From NCBI GenBank assembly GCA_007120615.1, contig SKNI01000219.1, forward strand, positions 1-7,838: DNA of 7,838 nucleotides, written 5' to 3'. How positions within the stretch are numbered: the stretch's first letter is position 1; each line of letters starts with the position of its first letter. Shown here in pieces: positions 6,506-7,838 of this stretch. The stretch is from Myxococcales bacterium. GTDB taxonomy: Bacteria; Myxococcota_A; Bradymonadia; Bradymonadales; Bradymonadaceae. The translations under genes were made by a program, and so were the position numbers. The notes beneath the pieces were generated by a model, which was not told the DNA's origin, made no database searches, and saw nothing but the letters and a program-made list of their open reading frames with translations.

Positions 6506-6976
6506 ATGACCGACCGCCTGGAAAAGCTAGTGATTCAGAGCTATGGATTTCCCGTGATCCTGCGAGATGTCCCGGCTCTGGAATTTCACGACCAGTGGAT
6601 GCCCTATATAAACTGGGATGAACTCCAGGCTGTGGTGGTCAGGGCATTGGCCCATAAACCGAGCCCCCTGACCGGAAACGAAGTTCATTTCATCCGTCAA
6701 TATATCGACGCCGGCCCCTCGGACTTTGCGACTTTGTCCGGCGGGACTCTCGACCAGGTCCGAGTCTGGGAAAAGAGAGAAACAAACGCCACCGGCATGA
6801 GGCGAGATCAGGAGATCGCCCTTCGAACTCGCATTCTGGACGCCGTCCCGGATACCACTCGGACCCAATCGGTGGACTCCACGCCCAACACCTCGACGTT
6901 TCAACCCTGCGATGCGCAGCCTCAATTGGTTTTGACCTTCGACCAAGCCGGTAGACCTCGCCACCACTTTACATAG
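6506..6976 (+). CDS. Orphan MqsA/YgiT-like helix-turn-helix protein
   Basis: This 156-residue protein is predicted to bind DNA. Residues 53-64 (SPLTGNEVHFIR) and the following segment, through VWEKRE (Trp88, Glu89) to a closing helix ending near ILDAV, match the order of the HTH domain in MqsA/YgiT-type antitoxins (LTGxEIRFLRK ... tvSRWE ... drllR). The N-terminal YGFPVILRDVPALEFH and the ...INWDELQAVVVRAL helix follow the same family layout. At the place where the family has a CxxCG zinc-binding motif this protein has EFHDQW and no Cys. The only Cys is in a low-complexity Ser/Thr/Pro/Gln tail. The frame is open from 6356, but a start there would translate the palindrome at 6432-6477, so the ATG at 6506 is preferred; no clear ribosome site supports it. 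No toxin gene lies beside it. It could be a solo regulator or a decaying antitoxin. Confidence 0.65.
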   Translation: MTDRLEKLVIQSYGFPVILRDVPALEFHDQWMPYINWDELQAVVVRALAHKPSPLTGNEVHFIRQYIDAGPSDFATLSGGTLDQVRVWEKRETNATGMRRDQEIALRTRILDAVPDTTRTQSVDSTPNTSTFQPCDAQPQLVLTFDQAGRPRHHFT

Positions 6977-6997
6977 ATGACATCCGGAAATGAGGCT

Positions 6998-7035
6998 GTG
7001 GGACCTGATGTGGGACCAGCCTCCAGAATGTGGGA
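6998..7035. repeat. Short GTGGGA repeats with a flanking stem
   Basis: GTGGGACC occurs at 6998-7005 and 7010-7017 (12-base period), and GTGGGA recurs at 7030-7035, where it runs into the palindrome GGGAATTCCC. GAGGCTG (6992-6998) and CAGCCTC (7017-7023) are reverse complements enclosing the first two copies. The cluster lies just after the HTH gene stop and before the tRNA terminator. It could be a protein-binding site or 3' RNA structure; nothing proves either. Confidence 0.4.
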
Positions 7036-7050
7036 ATTCCCCTGAATCCG

Positions 7051-7088
7051 AAAAAAAAGACCCCGCACAGACGCAGTGTCCATGCGGG
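7051..7088 (-). terminator. Intrinsic terminator of the tRNA-Ala gene
   Basis: On the minus strand, CCCGCA (7088-7083) and TGCGGG (7067-7062) form a stem with a 15-base loop, which may pair further inside. It is followed by GTC and then eight T residues (7058-7051). It starts about 10 bases past the 3' end of the tRNA, as expected for a Rho-independent terminator of that transcript. Confidence 0.8.
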
Positions 7089-7097
7089 TATTCTAAG

Positions 7098-7170
7098 TGG
7101 AGCCGATGGGGATCGAACCCACGACCTCTAGAGTGCGATTCTAGCGCTCTCCCAGCTGAGCTACGGCCCC
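7098..7170 (-). tRNA. tRNA-Ala (anticodon CGC)
   Basis: The minus-strand sequence folds into a 73-base tRNA. The acceptor stem is GGGGCCG pairing with CGGCTCC and includes G3:U70, the main identity pair of alanine tRNAs. The D arm is GCTC-AGCTGGGA-GAGC. The anticodon stem is CTAGA/TCTAG with loop ATCGCAC, giving anticodon CGC, which reads GCG. The T arm contains GTTCGATCC. The discriminator is A and the next genomic bases are ACT, so CCA is not encoded and must be added by CCA-adding enzyme. A promoter lies upstream (7187-7215) and a terminator downstream (7051-7088). Translation of the other strand gives a familiar false peptide (WGSNPRPLECD...), which should not be annotated as a protein. 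Confidence 0.97.
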
Positions 7171-7186
7171 GCGCGTGCAGTCTAAA

Positions 7187-7215
7187 TTTCTAATTCAATC
7201 GGTGGGGCCGGTCAA
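7187..7215 (-). promoter_or_regulatory. Sigma-70-type promoter for tRNA-Ala
   Basis: On the minus strand a -35 hexamer TTGACC (7215-7210) is followed, after exactly 17 bases, by a -10-like TAGAAA (7192-7187). The first tRNA base is at 7170, so transcription would begin roughly 10 bases before the mature 5' end. Agreement with consensus is 5/6 and 4/6. Confidence 0.6.
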
Positions 7216-7232
7216 GGATAGAGCGTCCATGC

Positions 7233-7310
7233 TCGGAGCGCGGACGTCCCCGGCCGCATTGAGCCAAGAGCGCTTTTTCTTTGATGCGGACGAGGACGTC
7301 CGCGCTCCGA
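7233..7310. repeat. Long imperfect palindrome, REP-like copy B
   Basis: Arms 7233-7259 and 7284-7310 are 27-base reverse complements with two mismatches, around a 24-base spacer. Each arm contains GGACGTCC. The blocks at 7238-7252 and 7294-7308 are identical to blocks in copy A (6432-6480). The two copies differ in spacer length and inner arm sequence, as in dispersed REP or MITE families. It lies between the divergent tRNA and lipoprotein genes, upstream of both promoters. Confidence 0.85.
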
Positions 7311-7402
7311 TAATACCCGAATCATTCCCGAGTACCATTTCCTTCTGGCCGGCAAAGCGATTATGCTCTCTTTGCGATAAATCAAAAAACGTGGAGAAGT
7401 TG

Positions 7403-7838
7403 ATGCAAAAAATAATCTGGAATCTCGGACTATCGATCGTGGCCACCACCTTTGTCATGGCCTGTGGAAACGGCGAAGATCCCGGCGATAATATCGACGA
7501 TCACGACGCCGCTGAAATCGAGCGCGTCGTTACCCTGGGCACACAATGTGACGACGGTCAGAGCACCCGAACGATGAGAGTGTTGTTGACCGCCGACGGC
7601 GATAAGCCGGTGAAACTCGGAGAGGCCGCGGAGGCCGAGGGCACCTGGTCGCTTCGGACGCTGGTGGAAGCCGACATCCGATTCGAGGAGAGCAGAGCTT
7701 ATTCGTTCCCCGATATCTCCTGTGGAGACGACGGCGATTGCCCCGGAGAGCTGACCTGCTCTGTGGGACTCGACGCCGCCGATGACCTCGGGCCTCGGTG
7801 CAACGCGTCGGCGTCGGTCACTGCCGATGGAGCGCCGC
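7403..7838 (+). CDS. Putative acidic cysteine-containing lipoprotein (3' end outside window)
   Basis: The ATG at 7403 follows GGAG (7393-7396) with 6-base spacing, the best ribosome site on the plus strand here. The first 145 codons are in the window and the frame is still open at the edge. Residues 1-21 form a lipoprotein signal: Lys3, a hydrophobic core, then FVMAC with Cys21 as the lipidation site. The mature part starts with an acidic linker (GNGEDPGDNIDDHD). It continues with a beta-rich segment (MRVLLTADGDKPVKL) and a Cys-containing region (CGDDGDCPGELTC ... RCNAS) that probably forms disulfides outside the cytoplasm. The layout resembles the N-terminal part of large surface lipoproteins of deltaproteobacteria, but no domain is identified and no function is proposed. 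Between the palindrome and the start, TATGCT near 7363 is a weak -10 candidate with no convincing -35. Confidence 0.8.
   Translation, partial: MQKIIWNLGLSIVATTFVMACGNGEDPGDNIDDHDAAEIERVVTLGTQCDDGQSTRTMRVLLTADGDKPVKLGEAAEAEGTWSLRTLVEADIRFEESRAYSFPDISCGDDGDCPGELTCSVGLDAADDLGPRCNASASVTADGAP

Noticed and set aside
7098..7170. tRNA as an integration (attachment) site
   Set aside because: No integrase gene and no second copy of the tRNA 3' end was seen in the window.
6990..7193. 67-codon plus-strand frame reading ...WGSNPRPLECDSSALPAELRP
   Set aside because: It is the translated complement of the tRNA-Ala gene and its terminator, a well-known class of false protein.
7351..7376. GCAAAG/CTTTGC inverted repeat before the last lipoprotein gene
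   Set aside because: A 6-bp stem with a 12-base loop and no T-run or known operator pattern is easily expected by chance.

Overview
The window looks like chromosomal DNA of a Gram-negative bacterium. It has two lipoprotein-type signal peptides, a rhomboid protease, an RluA-type pseudouridine synthase and a bacterial tRNA-Ala gene with no encoded CCA. Moderate GC, strongly acidic secreted proteins and many short palindromic repeats would suit a deltaproteobacterial or Bradymonadales-like lineage. That placement is an impression and not a result.

Positions 1-234 are a tandem pair of a small non-autonomous transposon-like element (MITE). One copy is complete, the other is cut by the window edge, and each is followed by the same TTAG tetranucleotide. 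A possible extended -10 promoter follows. Positions 342-5299 hold five same-strand genes that look like one operon: an erythromycin esterase-family lipoprotein, an unrecognised acidic cytosolic protein, a CDP-alcohol phosphatidyltransferase, a LicC-like phosphocholine cytidylyltransferase-family nucleotidyltransferase, and a rhomboid protease with an extra N-terminal membrane/PH-like region. The last two junctions are ATGA overlaps, so genes 3-5 are very probably translationally coupled. The nucleotidyltransferase and phosphatidyltransferase form a plausible two-step module: activate a phosphorylated head group with CTP, then transfer it to a lipid or other hydroxyl acceptor. The esterase-like lipoprotein and the membrane protease suggest an envelope setting.

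On the opposite strand, converging with the operon and only 13 bases from it, lies an RluA-family pseudouridine synthase (5313-6281) with a probable GTG start. Next comes an orphan MqsA/YgiT-like helix-turn-helix protein (6506-6976). Its usual zinc-binding cysteines and partner toxin are both missing.

A tRNA-Ala(CGC) gene on the minus strand (7098-7170) has a good promoter and an intrinsic terminator. Two related long palindromes (6432-6477 and 7233-7310) sit on either side of the HTH gene and tRNA and appear to be copies of a dispersed REP-like repeat. The window ends inside a new plus-strand gene for an acidic, cysteine-containing lipoprotein (7403 onward).

No CRISPR array, phage module or complete insertion sequence was seen. 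The most interesting items are the two-gene head-group module coupled to an unusual rhomboid, the tandem MITE, and the degenerate orphan antitoxin-like regulator.
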